The notes below the pieces were generated by a model. It did not search any database. It had not been told where the DNA came from and saw only the letters and a list, made by a program, of their open reading frames with translations. This document shows, one piece after another, positions 17,441 to 25,041 of a DNA stretch of 64,000 nt (the first letter of the stretch is position 1; every line of letters begins with the position of its first letter). The position numbers and the translations under genes were made by a program. This DNA comes from Natronocalculus amylovorans. GTDB taxonomy: Archaea; Halobacteriota; Halobacteria; Halobacteriales; Haloferacaceae. The stretch covers positions 1-64,000 of the forward strand of contig NZ_JAKRVX010000002.1 in NCBI RefSeq assembly GCF_023638035.1, given 5' to 3'.

Positions 17441-18220
17441 ATGAGAGGAAACGATCAACAGGCATACGATCGAGGGACATCACTTTTCTCCCCTGACGGA
17501 CGGATCTACCAGGTCGAATATGCACGTGAGGCTGTCTCGCGTGGTGCACCGTCAGTTGGGATTCGAACAGAGGACGGTGTCGTGTTGGCTGCGCAGAGCA
17601 GAGCAGCATCGTCGCTTATGGTTCCAGAGAGTATTGAGAAACTCCACAAACTCGATACGCATGTCGGGACTGCAAGCGCAGGCCATGTTGCTGACGCCCG
17701 CCAGTTGATTGATTTCGCTCGGCGGATGTCACAGATGAACCGGCTCCGCTACGGAGAGCCAGTCGGCGTTGAGACGCTTACCAAATACGTCACCGACCAC
17801 ATTCAGGAGAATACCCAGCGCGGCGGGACTCGCCCATACGGTGCAGCACTCCTTGTTGCAGGAATTGACAACGGCGGCACACCTCGACTCTTCGGGGCTG
17901 ACCCATCGGGGACACCAAACGAGTGGAAAGCAACCGTGATCGGTGGGGGCAGTGCTGATATCCAAGCGCTCCTCGAAGAGGAGTGGCACGACGAACTTAC
18001 CGTCGAAGAAGGTGTCGAACTTGCAGTCAAAGCACTCAGAGCTGCAAACGATGAACTCCTCCCAGGGGAGATCAGTGTCGCAACCGTGACCGATGATGAT
18101 GGGTATGTTGATCTCACAGCCGAAGAGATCGAGGCGGCGTTTGATTCGCTCGGTATCGAGACTGATCCGGATGAGGACGACGAAGCAGAAGACGAGGAAG
18201 CGGAAGGCGAGGAAGAGTAA
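17441..18220 (+). CDS. psmA: Proteasome subunit alpha
   Basis: A 259-residue alpha subunit of the archaeal 20S proteasome, forming the outer gate ring. The N-terminal gate and H0 region is QAYDRGTSLFSPDGRIYQVEYAREAVSRG, the family signature, followed by the NTN-hydrolase fold without a propeptide. The C-terminus is a highly acidic Glu/Asp tail (about 30 residues), usual for haloarchaeal alpha subunits. GGAGG precedes the ATG. Haloarchaea often have two alpha paralogues; psmA and psmC cannot be separated here. Confidence 0.95.
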   Translation: MRGNDQQAYDRGTSLFSPDGRIYQVEYAREAVSRGAPSVGIRTEDGVVLAAQSRAASSLMVPESIEKLHKLDTHVGTASAGHVADARQLIDFARRMSQMNRLRYGEPVGVETLTKYVTDHIQENTQRGGTRPYGAALLVAGIDNGGTPRLFGADPSGTPNEWKATVIGGGSADIQALLEEEWHDELTVEEGVELAVKALRAANDELLPGEISVATVTDDDGYVDLTAEEIEAAFDSLGIETDPDEDDEAEDEEAEGEEE

Positions 18221-18304
18221 GGGTCTCTCAACCGGTACATAACTCACACAACCGATCGCAGATAGAGCACGAGTGTTTTTTATTTCGGAAGTAATCGTTT
18301 GATA

Positions 18305-19141
18305 ATGAGTGAGACGACACCACACGTTACAGGCATCTACACATATCCGATCAAATCGTTTGATTCTCGATCGGTTGATCGAGTCCCAATCGTTGGAAGC
18401 GGTGGGCTTGCTGGTGACCGCGCGTACGCAGTTGTTGATCTCGATGACAACTACGTAAACGGAAAGCGCGAAAAACAGACCCACCGCGTTCGAACGACGT
18501 ACACTGGGCCGCAGGAGCGTATTGAATCCGTTACGATCGAGACGCCGACACAGCCCGAACAGACTGTTTCGGTTACAACGGCTGAGGGTCGGCAGTCACT
18601 GTGCCGATTTCTTGAGTCGTATCTCGGGTACCCAGTAACACTCGAACACAACGATTCCGGAGGGTTCCCAGACGATACCGTTGCTTCAGGACCCACGATT
18701 ATCTCCACAGCGACGATCGAAACGGTTGCCGGATGGTTTGACGGAATTTCGGCCGACTCAATGCGTCGTCGGCTGCGTGCAAACATCGAGATTGGCGGTG
18801 TTGAACCGTTCTGGGAAGACCGCCTCTTTACTGACCGAGACCACTACGTTTCGTTTACGATCGGTGACACCACGCTCTATGGGCGTAATCCATGCCAGCG
18901 CTGTGTTGTTCCGAGTCGCGATCCCGATACCGGAGCGGAGTATCCAAATTTCAACACACAGTTTGCGACAAAACGACGAGAGACGATGCCGCCGTGGAGC
19001 GGCGGTGACTGGTTTGATCATGACTTTCGGCTGATGGTGAATACCGCAGTCACAGACGAAGCTATTGGATCGCAGCTCAGTGTTGGAGATCACGTTGTTA
19101 TTGGTGATTCCGTCCCAACAGACGATCTCAAAACCCGCTAA
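18305..19141 (+). CDS. MOSC domain-containing protein
   Basis: A 278-280 residue protein with an N-terminal MOSC beta-barrel domain (GIYTYPIKSFDSRSVDRVPI) and a C-terminal MOSC domain. The cysteine motif is YGRNPCQRCVVPSRDPDTG, the proposed sulfur/molybdenum-cofactor-binding segment of YcbX/mARC-like proteins. It probably acts in reduction of N-hydroxylated compounds or in sulfur transfer. Its 3' end overlaps the convergent SDR gene by 14 bp. ATG 18299 is an alternative start. Confidence 0.88.
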   Translation: MSETTPHVTGIYTYPIKSFDSRSVDRVPIVGSGGLAGDRAYAVVDLDDNYVNGKREKQTHRVRTTYTGPQERIESVTIETPTQPEQTVSVTTAEGRQSLCRFLESYLGYPVTLEHNDSGGFPDDTVASGPTIISTATIETVAGWFDGISADSMRRRLRANIEIGGVEPFWEDRLFTDRDHYVSFTIGDTTLYGRNPCQRCVVPSRDPDTGAEYPNFNTQFATKRRETMPPWSGGDWFDHDFRLMVNTAVTDEAIGSQLSVGDHVVIGDSVPTDDLKTR

Positions 19142-19862
19142 ATTTATCTCTCCGATACAGGTCGAGTTCGTTCACGGTTGAGTGTTCTTGACTTGCTGCA
19201 AAGACGATTGCATCCGCAATCTCCTCCGGCTCAGTTACCTCTCCCTCTGCGAACCGATCCTCGAATGCAGTGCCATCTTCTGAACCAAACTCTGTTCGAA
19301 CTTCAGACGGGTTAACGATCGAGACCCCAACGTTGTCATCCCCGACCTGTCCGGCAACACTCATCGCAAACCCGCGAACCCACCATTTTGTTGCTGCATA
19401 CACCGGATTGAACGGTCGTGGGTACTTTCCTGCGAAGCTTCCAACGAAGATTAGGTTCCCAGCAGTCTCTGTGAGGTGTGGAATCACCGATCGGGTCAGA
19501 AAGAAACAGCCGTCTACATTCGTGTCCATCATTGCACGATACTCCTCGGTTGTCATCTCCGCAACCGCAGAACCTCGTCCTAAGCCCGCATTCGCGATAA
19601 CAACGTCTATCTGACCAAATGTGGAGACTGTCTCTTCGATAGCAGCATCGATCGCAGCATCATCCCGAACATCAGTTGGGCAAACAAGCGTTTCAATTCC
19701 ATGTGCGGTTTCAAGTTCGTCTGCGATCGACTCCAATCGCTCTCGCCGTCGTGCAAGCAGTGCGATATTTGCACCGTCATCTGCACACGCATGTGCGGTT
19801 GCTTCGCCAATACCTGCACTTGCACCGGTGAGTAATATCGTTTTATCAGTGAGTGATCCCAT
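19128..19862 (-). CDS. Short-chain dehydrogenase/reductase (SDR)
   Basis: A 244-residue classical SDR. Cofactor motif TGASAGIGEATA is at residues 10-21, VIANAGLG is the NAG motif, a Ser lies in the FVGSFAG strand, and the catalytic YAATKWW (YxxxK) is present. It resembles the YdfG/serine-dehydrogenase-like group. Substrate unknown. The start at ATG 19862 (MGSLTDK) fits family length; an upstream in-frame ATG at 19886 would add 8 residues. Confidence 0.92.
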   Translation of the reverse strand: MGSLTDKTILLTGASAGIGEATAHACADDGANIALLARRRERLESIADELETAHGIETLVCPTDVRDDAAIDAAIEETVSTFGQIDVVIANAGLGRGSAVAEMTTEEYRAMMDTNVDGCFFLTRSVIPHLTETAGNLIFVGSFAGKYPRPFNPVYAATKWWVRGFAMSVAGQVGDDNVGVSIVNPSEVRTEFGSEDGTAFEDRFAEGEVTEPEEIADAIVFAASQEHSTVNELDLYRRDKFSGF

Positions 19863-19970
19863 ACGATCGAATACAGCCAATACCATGTTAGTGTTTGTGT
19901 CTCAATCGTGACATAATCACAGACCACCGGCAACCGCAACTATTTGCTTGCGGCTCCGAATGAGAACAGT

Positions 19971-21122
19971 ATGCATGTACTTTCTGGTGGTTCGGTCGCT
20001 GATGCGGATGGCACAATGGAAGCGGACGTTGGAATTGAAAACGGACAGATCGTGGCGGTCGGAGACTCCCTTTCCGGTGACACAGAAACCGATGTAAGTG
20101 GCAAATTCATTGCGCCAGGGCTAATTGATGCACATGTTCATCTCACGATGGACGGCAGAGCAGATGTTTCGACCGTTCACAATGATAGTATTGCAACATT
20201 GAGCTATCGTGCCGCAGCAAACCTTCAAAAAGCAATCTCACAAGGTGTCACGACAGTTCGCGATTTGGGTGCCGGCTATGAGATTGCACTTGATGCTCGT
20301 GATGCAGTTTCCAACGGTGTACTTGAGGGGCCACGAGTCCATGCGTGCGGTCAGAATATCATTATGACTGGCGGCCATGGGCATTGGTTCGGGCGCGAAG
20401 CAGACGGATATGATGAGGTGACAAAAGCAGCGAGAGAACAGCTGAAGGCTGGTGCGGACGTCCTGAAATGTATGGCTACCGGCGGTGTGCTTACGGAGGG
20501 TGCTGTTACCGGCGCTCCTGAGCTAACCGTTGAAGAGATGACTGCGCTTGTCGAGGCTGCGGTTCCGACTGGGACGCCAACAGCCACACACGCACACAGC
20601 GAAGTTGGCATTAAAAACGCCGTCAAAGCAGGAATCACAAGCGTCGAACACGGGACGTTCATGGACGAGGAAGCCGCCGAAATGATGGCTGATGCAGGGA
20701 CGTTTTGGGTCCCAACTGCAAGCGCACTCCACGGCATTGTCGAAAACGGTGTTGAGGCAGGCATTCCAGAAGATGCGGTCACAAAAGCAGAAGATGCAGC
20801 CGATCGCTTCGAGGAAGCATTCGAACACGCGCTTGACGCAGACGTTCGAGTTGCAATGGGAACTGATGCTGGGACACCGTTCAATTTCTTTGATGAAATC
20901 CCACAGGAGATCAAACAGATGACCGACCGTGGCATGACGCCAAACGAGGCGCTCACCGCAGCGACTGTTAATGGGGCAGAGCTACTTGGGTTGGATGACG
21001 TCGGAATGGTCGAATCGGGGTACGTTGCGGATCTTGTTGTGCTTGCGGAAAATCCAAATGAGAGCGCAAGCGCATGGTGGGATCCAGAACAGGTGTACAC
21101 AGCTGGTGTACAGGTCGTCTAA
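19971..21122 (+). CDS. Amidohydrolase family protein (imidazolonepropionase-like)
   Basis: A 383-residue TIM-barrel metal hydrolase with a small N/C-terminal beta-sandwich. Metal ligands are DAHVHL, the carboxylated Lys in ADVLKCMATGG, the two His in THAHS and SVEHGTF, and the Asp in MGTDAGTPFN. The pattern fits Xaa-Pro dipeptidase/imidazolonepropionase-like amidohydrolases. Substrate not determined. ATG 19971 matches the start of the beta-sandwich domain. Divergent from the SDR gene. Confidence 0.9.
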   Translation: MHVLSGGSVADADGTMEADVGIENGQIVAVGDSLSGDTETDVSGKFIAPGLIDAHVHLTMDGRADVSTVHNDSIATLSYRAAANLQKAISQGVTTVRDLGAGYEIALDARDAVSNGVLEGPRVHACGQNIIMTGGHGHWFGREADGYDEVTKAAREQLKAGADVLKCMATGGVLTEGAVTGAPELTVEEMTALVEAAVPTGTPTATHAHSEVGIKNAVKAGITSVEHGTFMDEEAAEMMADAGTFWVPTASALHGIVENGVEAGIPEDAVTKAEDAADRFEEAFEHALDADVRVAMGTDAGTPFNFFDEIPQEIKQMTDRGMTPNEALTAATVNGAELLGLDDVGMVESGYVADLVVLAENPNESASAWWDPEQVYTAGVQVV

Positions 21123-21143
21123 CGACGTGTCAAACCTGGTTGA

Positions 21144-21398
21144 CTAGTTTCGGAGGAGGAACCGATCGACGTACCAAGTTGTCTCATCAGAGATTGACCA
21201 CGGGCGAAGATCCTGCTCGAACACATCAACAACCGCACCAGTATCAAGCATGACTCGGTATTTTCGCGCTGTTTCTTCGAACTCGCCGCCTTCAATCTCG
21301 TACAAAATACCTGACTCACCATGGAGCCGACTGAAATCCGGATCCTGTGGATCCGGGATTTCAATTCTCACTCGATCGCCTGCTGTGTACGGGGACAT
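21144..21398 (-). CDS. Small beta-rich haloarchaeal protein, unknown function
   Basis: An 84-residue protein, MSPYTAGDRVRIEIPDPQDPDF onwards, with a repeated beta-strand pattern (RVRIEI, ESGILYEI, KYRVMLDTG, VDVFEQDLRP) suggesting an SH3-like small barrel. Several in-frame starts lie upstream to 21503. ATG 21398 is chosen because the residues before it are hydrophobic/basic and unlike the acidic product. It is convergent with the amidohydrolase gene. Confidence 0.72.
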   Translation of the reverse strand: MSPYTAGDRVRIEIPDPQDPDFSRLHGESGILYEIEGGEFEETARKYRVMLDTGAVVDVFEQDLRPWSISDETTWYVDRFLLRN

Positions 21399-21516
21399 GA
21401 TGGGGTGAATACGCATTAGGTTTATATTCTTTTTGGTGATGGCAATCGTACGTACTGAGTCGGCCCAAAATCCGTTCAATCGGAGGTATTTTTGACACAA
21501 CAACTAACTATTCTGT

Positions 21517-21945
21517 ATGGAATCCCCTGTTGTTGGTGCTCATCACGTTGGTGTCACTGTCACAGATCTGGAACGATCGATCGCATTCTATCAGTCGCTG
21601 TTTGGGTTTGCCGTTAGCGCGCGGTTTTCAGTGAGTGGTGAGGCGTTCGAAACTGCAGTCGCTGTGCCGGATGCTCGCGCTGATTTTGCACACCTTGATG
21701 CCGATGGTATACGGCTCGAATTAGTCTCGTATACACCCTCCGGTGCCGATCGGTTGGATTCACAACTAAACGACGCTGGTGCAGTTCATATCGGATTCTC
21801 GGTGACCGACCTCGATCGATTTTACACTGAACTCCCCGCTGACGTTGAGCCGCTTAGTGAGCCACAGACGACAGAAACGGGAACGAGTATTCTGTTTCTT
21901 CGCGATCCAGATGGGACACTAATTGAAGTACTTGAAACGGAGTAG
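21517..21945 (+). CDS. VOC-family (glyoxalase/dioxygenase superfamily) protein
   Basis: A 142-residue vicinal-oxygen-chelate protein with two beta-alpha-beta-beta-beta modules. The metal-ligand positions are HHVGVTV, RLELVSY, AVHIGFSV and GTLIEVLE (His/Glu pairs), so the metal site appears intact. The size fits methylmalonyl-CoA epimerase-like or lactoylglutathione-lyase-like proteins. No neighbour fixes the substrate. Confidence 0.87.
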   Translation: MESPVVGAHHVGVTVTDLERSIAFYQSLFGFAVSARFSVSGEAFETAVAVPDARADFAHLDADGIRLELVSYTPSGADRLDSQLNDAGAVHIGFSVTDLDRFYTELPADVEPLSEPQTTETGTSILFLRDPDGTLIEVLETE

Positions 21946-22067
21946 CACAGCCCGTGTATGCGTAGTTTTCACACGGGGTTGAGACACACAAGTAACGCAA
22001 AACGCAACTGTTTTACTTAGGCTACATCTACTTGTGAGTACGTTCAACTCAAACGAACGTCGGATAT

Positions 22068-22142
22068 GCTCCGATGGTGTAGTCCGGCCAATCATATTGC
22101 CCTCTCACGGCAATGACCGGGGTTCAAATCCCCGTCGGAGCA
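22068..22142 (+). tRNA. tRNA-Glu (anticodon CTC)
   Basis: A complete 75-nt cloverleaf. The acceptor is GCTCCGA/TCGGAGC with discriminator A, the D loop has GTAGTCCGGCC, and the anticodon loop CCCTCTCA has CTC in the centre. The T arm is CCGGGGTTCAAATCCCCG. A TATA-like TTTTACTTA lies about 50 bp upstream. The 3' part (from 22107) is the left copy of a 120-bp direct repeat, so the gene is the integration site of the mobile element that follows. The tRNA stays intact. Confidence 0.97.
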
Positions 22143-22226
22143 CTCATTTCTCACCGCCGTCACGCGATCTTCACCAGTGAATGAGGAGTCTATCCAACCA
22201 TGTCATTGGACAATTCGATTCGATCG
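22107..22226. repeat. Left attachment repeat (attL), 120 bp
   Basis: A perfect 120-bp direct repeat of 24692-24811, with no mismatch by base-by-base comparison. The first 36 bp are the 3' part of tRNA-Glu and the next 84 bp are non-coding sequence. Identity ends sharply on both sides. Position at the tRNA, next to an integrase gene, identifies it as an att repeat. It is longer than most tRNA-based att cores. Confidence 0.9.
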
Positions 22227-22245
22227 GAGTACCGAAGTCGCCGCA

Positions 22246-22320
22246 GTCTTGCGATTACAAAAAATAATGAGGCAAGAAAGCTCAGGAGGGTTATTCAGCC
22301 GTTGTCTTGCGATTACAAAA
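22246..22320 (+). repeat. Two 17-bp direct repeats before the integrase gene
   Basis: The sequence GTCTTGCGATTACAAAA occurs at 22246-22262 and again at 22304-22320, spaced 58 bp start to start, between attL and the integrase start. Possible roles are arm-type binding sites for the recombinase or operators for autoregulation. The repeat itself is directly visible; its role is inferred. Confidence 0.6.
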
Positions 22321-22362
22321 TAGAGGTGGGCAACAAAGTGGGGCCCTACTCAGGAGCAGGCA

Positions 22363-23490
22363 ATGACTAAATCGGAAGCGGCAACCACCCCCTTGGAAGG
22401 CATCAAGGTAGTCACTAAACCAGCAGAAAATGCACTTAACAAACGGCAATTAATCGACTATCGTACCGAGCGCGAACAGTGTCTTGAATGGTTACTCACG
22501 TTCGGGAAAAATCCAGACCGTGCTGAAGGATATGCTCGTACAACTGTATCGACGCGAGCGTATCGGATGGATAAATTCTATCGGTGGGTCTGGACAACTG
22601 AAGGAAAGTATACATCCCATATCACACATGAGCACGCAGATGAGTATCTCATGTACTTGGCAAAAGAAGAATTATCGAATGCTCACAAGTCCGCTTGTCG
22701 GAAGGCAATTATGATGCTATACAAATGGAGACATCATAGACGCGGAAATGACAAGTGGACTCCAAAAATCACATTCTCTCGTCGTAACCAGTCGACAACC
22801 CCACGAGATTATTTGACTAGAGAGGAGCGAGTGAAAGTGAGAGAAGCATCGCTGGAATATGGTTCCGTGCCGGATTTTGATCGCACCTATGGTGCAGAAC
22901 GAGATCAGTGGAGAACGTACTTGGCACAACGGTTTGAAAAGCCAAAATCAACAATAACAAAACAGGACTGGGAGCGAGCAAATGATTGGAAAATCCCCAG
23001 CCTAGTCTGGACAAGCCTTGACGCTGGTTTGAGACCGATCGAAGTTGCAAGAGCAACGGTCGCATGGGTTGATGTTGATAATAGTGTACTACGCATCCCG
23101 CGCGAAGAGAGCTCAAAAAATGAAGAGCATTGGATTGTTGGTTTACAAAACAAGACTGCAGAGATGCTTGGATATTGGATCGACCAACGATCAACCATCG
23201 ACAAGTACGATGACACAGACGCACTATGGCTCACAAGAGAGAGTAACCCGTACAAATCGTCAGCGTTGAGGTATGTGTTGCACCGGCTATGCGATCTTGC
23301 TGAGATCGACACCGATAATCGGACAATGAGTTGGTATACAATACGACACTCCACAGGCACGTACATGACACGTGAGGAAGATTTGGCAGCAGCCCAAACC
23401 CAACTACGGCATACAAGTCCAGAGACAACCATGAAATATGACCAAACACCTGTAGAGGACCGACGGAACGCACTTGATCGGATAGGTTAA
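22363..23490 (+). CDS. int: Tyrosine recombinase/integrase, haloarchaeal type
   Basis: A 375-residue site-specific recombinase. An N-terminal SAM-like core-binding domain lies around residues 30-130 (WLLTFGKNPDRAEGYARTTVSTRAYRMDKFYRW). The catalytic domain has the first Arg in DAGLRPIEVA, then YTIRHSTGTYM, LRHTSPETTMKY with the final His and the nucleophile Tyr, and a QTPVEDRR tail. The usual HxxR is YxxR here, a variant I recall from haloarchaeal integrases. It lies 136 bp beyond attL and reads away from the tRNA. It should catalyse integration and excision at the 120-bp repeats. AGGAG precedes the ATG. Confidence 0.92.
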   Translation: MTKSEAATTPLEGIKVVTKPAENALNKRQLIDYRTEREQCLEWLLTFGKNPDRAEGYARTTVSTRAYRMDKFYRWVWTTEGKYTSHITHEHADEYLMYLAKEELSNAHKSACRKAIMMLYKWRHHRRGNDKWTPKITFSRRNQSTTPRDYLTREERVKVREASLEYGSVPDFDRTYGAERDQWRTYLAQRFEKPKSTITKQDWERANDWKIPSLVWTSLDAGLRPIEVARATVAWVDVDNSVLRIPREESSKNEEHWIVGLQNKTAEMLGYWIDQRSTIDKYDDTDALWLTRESNPYKSSALRYVLHRLCDLAEIDTDNRTMSWYTIRHSTGTYMTREEDLAAAQTQLRHTSPETTMKYDQTPVEDRRNALDRIG

Positions 23491-23501
23491 TTGGATTTAT
23501 T

Positions 23502-24448
23502 GGCTCTGTTAAAATCCTCTGTAGTTGATAGGAACGGGGTGCAAGATACAGAGGATGTATTCAGCAATCTCGTCGTTTACTCATCCCTGCTGGGATTTGT
23601 GAGGCCTAGATGGTTGACTGCGTATGTGGCGGAGACTGAACAGCTAGTGTTCATGAGTCCGCAGCACCCGTTTTCGCTCGCGGCGGTGCTGGAACAGATC
23701 GGCACAGGTCTTGAAAAAGATCAGAACGACGACCACGCCAAGCGGTTCTTGGGTGAGGTTGGCGGCGAGTCCCCCAATAAAGACCACACCAAACAGCGCC
23801 ACGAACCGGGCCGCCGGTTCGACCAGCAACGAGACAGGGCCGCGGCGTTCGTACTCTCGGTTGCCGAGATACTCGGCCCAGTATGAATAGATGTGGGAGA
23901 CAACGAGGCTAACGGCGATGAGAACCACGGTAAGTGGACTCGCAGGCTCGATCTCTAGAGCACCAACGAGCGGACCAGCCACATACAAACCCAGCAGGAG
24001 CCAAATGAGTACGTACTGCTCAAGGAGCGCGCCCAGAATGTCTCCTTTCGGCTTGCCGATGTACGAACGAGGGGGCTCGCCGGCAATATTCCAAAACGCC
24101 CGAATGGACTCGGGGTCATCGGTTCCCTCTGCTCGGGAAATCTTTTGAACGTAGATACCCCCGACAACACCAGCCTCAAGCCAGTAGGCTATCAGGAGTG
24201 CATGGACTTGCCAGTCGGACCACCAAATCACGGCCAGCGATGCGAGGTTTGCCAGGAGTACCCCGACGAACGACCACTCTGCTCGTTTCCACGACGGATG
24301 CACGCGTAATCGTGACAGTGGGGGGAGTTAATTTTGTGGATTTGACTGACCACTACAGAGAACACCATAGCTCGAGATATGCCACACTCGCGCTCTGTAT
24401 GTAGCACGACGACTGAAACCTGTCACCTATTAAGGATTTCAACAGAAT
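23502..24448. repeat. Possible inverted terminal repeats around the DUF6498 gene
   Basis: GGCTCTGTTAAAATCCT (23502-23518) is matched in inverted orientation by AGGATTTCAACAGA (24433-24446). The core TCTGTTnAAATCCT agrees at 13 of 14 positions, with one substitution. GGCTCTGTTGAAATCC-like ends are familiar from haloarchaeal insertion sequences. The segment between holds no transposase, only the DUF6498 gene. No clear target duplication is visible, so it may be a decayed transposon or cargo unit nested in the integrative element. Confidence 0.4.
23644..24303 (-). CDS. DUF6498 domain-containing membrane protein
   Basis: A 219-residue membrane protein with five to six hydrophobic segments (about residues 10-28, 33-48, 90-113, 121-140, 160-182 and 184-202). 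The composition and KPKGDILGALLEQYVLIW motif fit my recollection of DUF6498, an uncharacterised archaeal/bacterial family. GC content is visibly higher than that of the flanking integrase, suggesting separate origin. It reads towards the integrase inside the att-bounded element and may be cargo. Function unknown. Confidence 0.8.
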   Translation of the reverse strand: MHPSWKRAEWSFVGVLLANLASLAVIWWSDWQVHALLIAYWLEAGVVGGIYVQKISRAEGTDDPESIRAFWNIAGEPPRSYIGKPKGDILGALLEQYVLIWLLLGLYVAGPLVGALEIEPASPLTVVLIAVSLVVSHIYSYWAEYLGNREYERRGPVSLLVEPAARFVALFGVVFIGGLAANLTQEPLGVVVVLIFFKTCADLFQHRRERKRVLRTHEH

Positions 24449-24479
24449 TAGTTGATCTATTTCCGATATGTTTCCATTT

Positions 24480-24629
24480 TTATATATCCAGAATCTCGGT
24501 CTTGATACGCACAATGTTACCGTCAATCGACGTAATCAGTTGATCTGTGTCTGTTTGAGGACTCTCATGAGGTTCTGGCATACCTTTTTTATTATCGTAT
24601 GGATTGTAATCCGGATTTGATGCAGCCAT
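24480..24629 (-). CDS. Very small ORF near attR, unknown function
   Basis: A 49-residue ORF, start ATG 24629, rich in Asn/Asp/Pro/Gly at its N-terminus (NPDYNPYDNKKGMPEPHES) with a short beta-like end (LITSIDGNIVRIKTEILDI). The acidic composition and the orderly hydrophobic C-terminus suggest a real gene. No family was recognised. It could be a small cargo or regulatory protein of the element. Translation upstream of this ATG would run into the tRNA repeat, which argues against a longer protein. Confidence 0.45.
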   Translation of the reverse strand: MAASNPDYNPYDNKKGMPEPHESPQTDTDQLITSIDGNIVRIKTEILDI

Positions 24630-24691
24630 TTTTGTTTTCTCACGAGTCTTATTCAATGTCTGCCTTCGCTCTTCGACTGCAGAGTTTCCAT

Positions 24692-24811
24692 ACGGCAATG
24701 ACCGGGGTTCAAATCCCCGTCGGAGCACTCATTTCTCACCGCCGTCACGCGATCTTCACCAGTGAATGAGGAGTCTATCCAACCATGTCATTGGACAATT
24801 CGATTCGATCG
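24692..24811. repeat. Right attachment repeat (attR), 120 bp
   Basis: The second perfect copy of the 120-bp repeat. Its first 36 bp (24692-24727) are a truncated tRNA-Glu 3' part without the acceptor 5' strand, D arm or anticodon, and so cannot be a tRNA. Beyond 24811 the sequence is AT-rich up to the acetamidase gene, with no other gene. Confidence 0.9.
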
Positions 24812-25041
24812 ATATGAGGAATTGATCGTAAACAGGCAACCTCGATCCGGCCAGGCGTAGATATGGGCCGAAACAGTGTGCCCACTAAAGATGTAGAGCG
24901 GCAATATTTGTTCTGTTTACTCATCGAATTGATCCGGTAGACAAATCCATATAATCAGCGAATAACGCTTCAAACCGCACGAATATAAATAAATCGCGGG
25001 AATCTTTAATAAGATCGCACCACGTGGTAAAGACGGCCTGT
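24812..25041. promoter_or_regulatory. AT-rich non-coding stretch and promoter region of the acetamidase gene
   Basis: These 230 bases hold no ORF I can support. A TATA-like GAATATAAATAAA lies near 24980-24992, about 50 bp before the ATG at 25042. This probably serves the acetamidase/formamidase gene. Confidence 0.35.

Larger units (their letters stand above)
22107..24811 (+). mobile_element. Mini integrative element inserted in tRNA-Glu
   Basis: A unit of about 2.6 kb (one repeat copy plus the 22227-24691 interior) bounded by perfect 120-bp att repeats. It carries a tyrosine recombinase next to attL, a DUF6498 membrane-protein gene and a 49-residue ORF next to attR. No replication, mobilisation or capsid gene is present. 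The interior is nearly free of the CGATCG palindrome that saturates the surrounding genome, which supports foreign origin. It may be a decayed plasmid or virus remnant, or a satellite relying on other functions. Confidence 0.85.

Noticed and set aside
17729-18484. 251-codon minus-strand frame over the end of the proteasome gene
   Set aside because: Cys/Ile/Arg-rich, unlike this organism's acidic proteins, and it lies opposite the psmA and MOSC genes.
20351-21100. 249-codon minus-strand frame opposite the amidohydrolase
   Set aside because: Ser/Ala/Pro-rich low-complexity translation typical of the antisense of a haloarchaeal gene; no start or ribosome site and the sense gene has all its metal ligands.
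22107-22320. CRISPR-like array from repeats near the tRNA
   Set aside because: Only two copies of a 17-bp repeat and two distant 120-bp repeats; no regularly spaced repeat-spacer series, and no cas gene in the window.
24692-24727. A second tRNA-Glu
   Set aside because: Only the 3' 36 nt of the tRNA are present; the acceptor 5' strand, D arm and anticodon are missing. It is the attR copy of the integration repeat.
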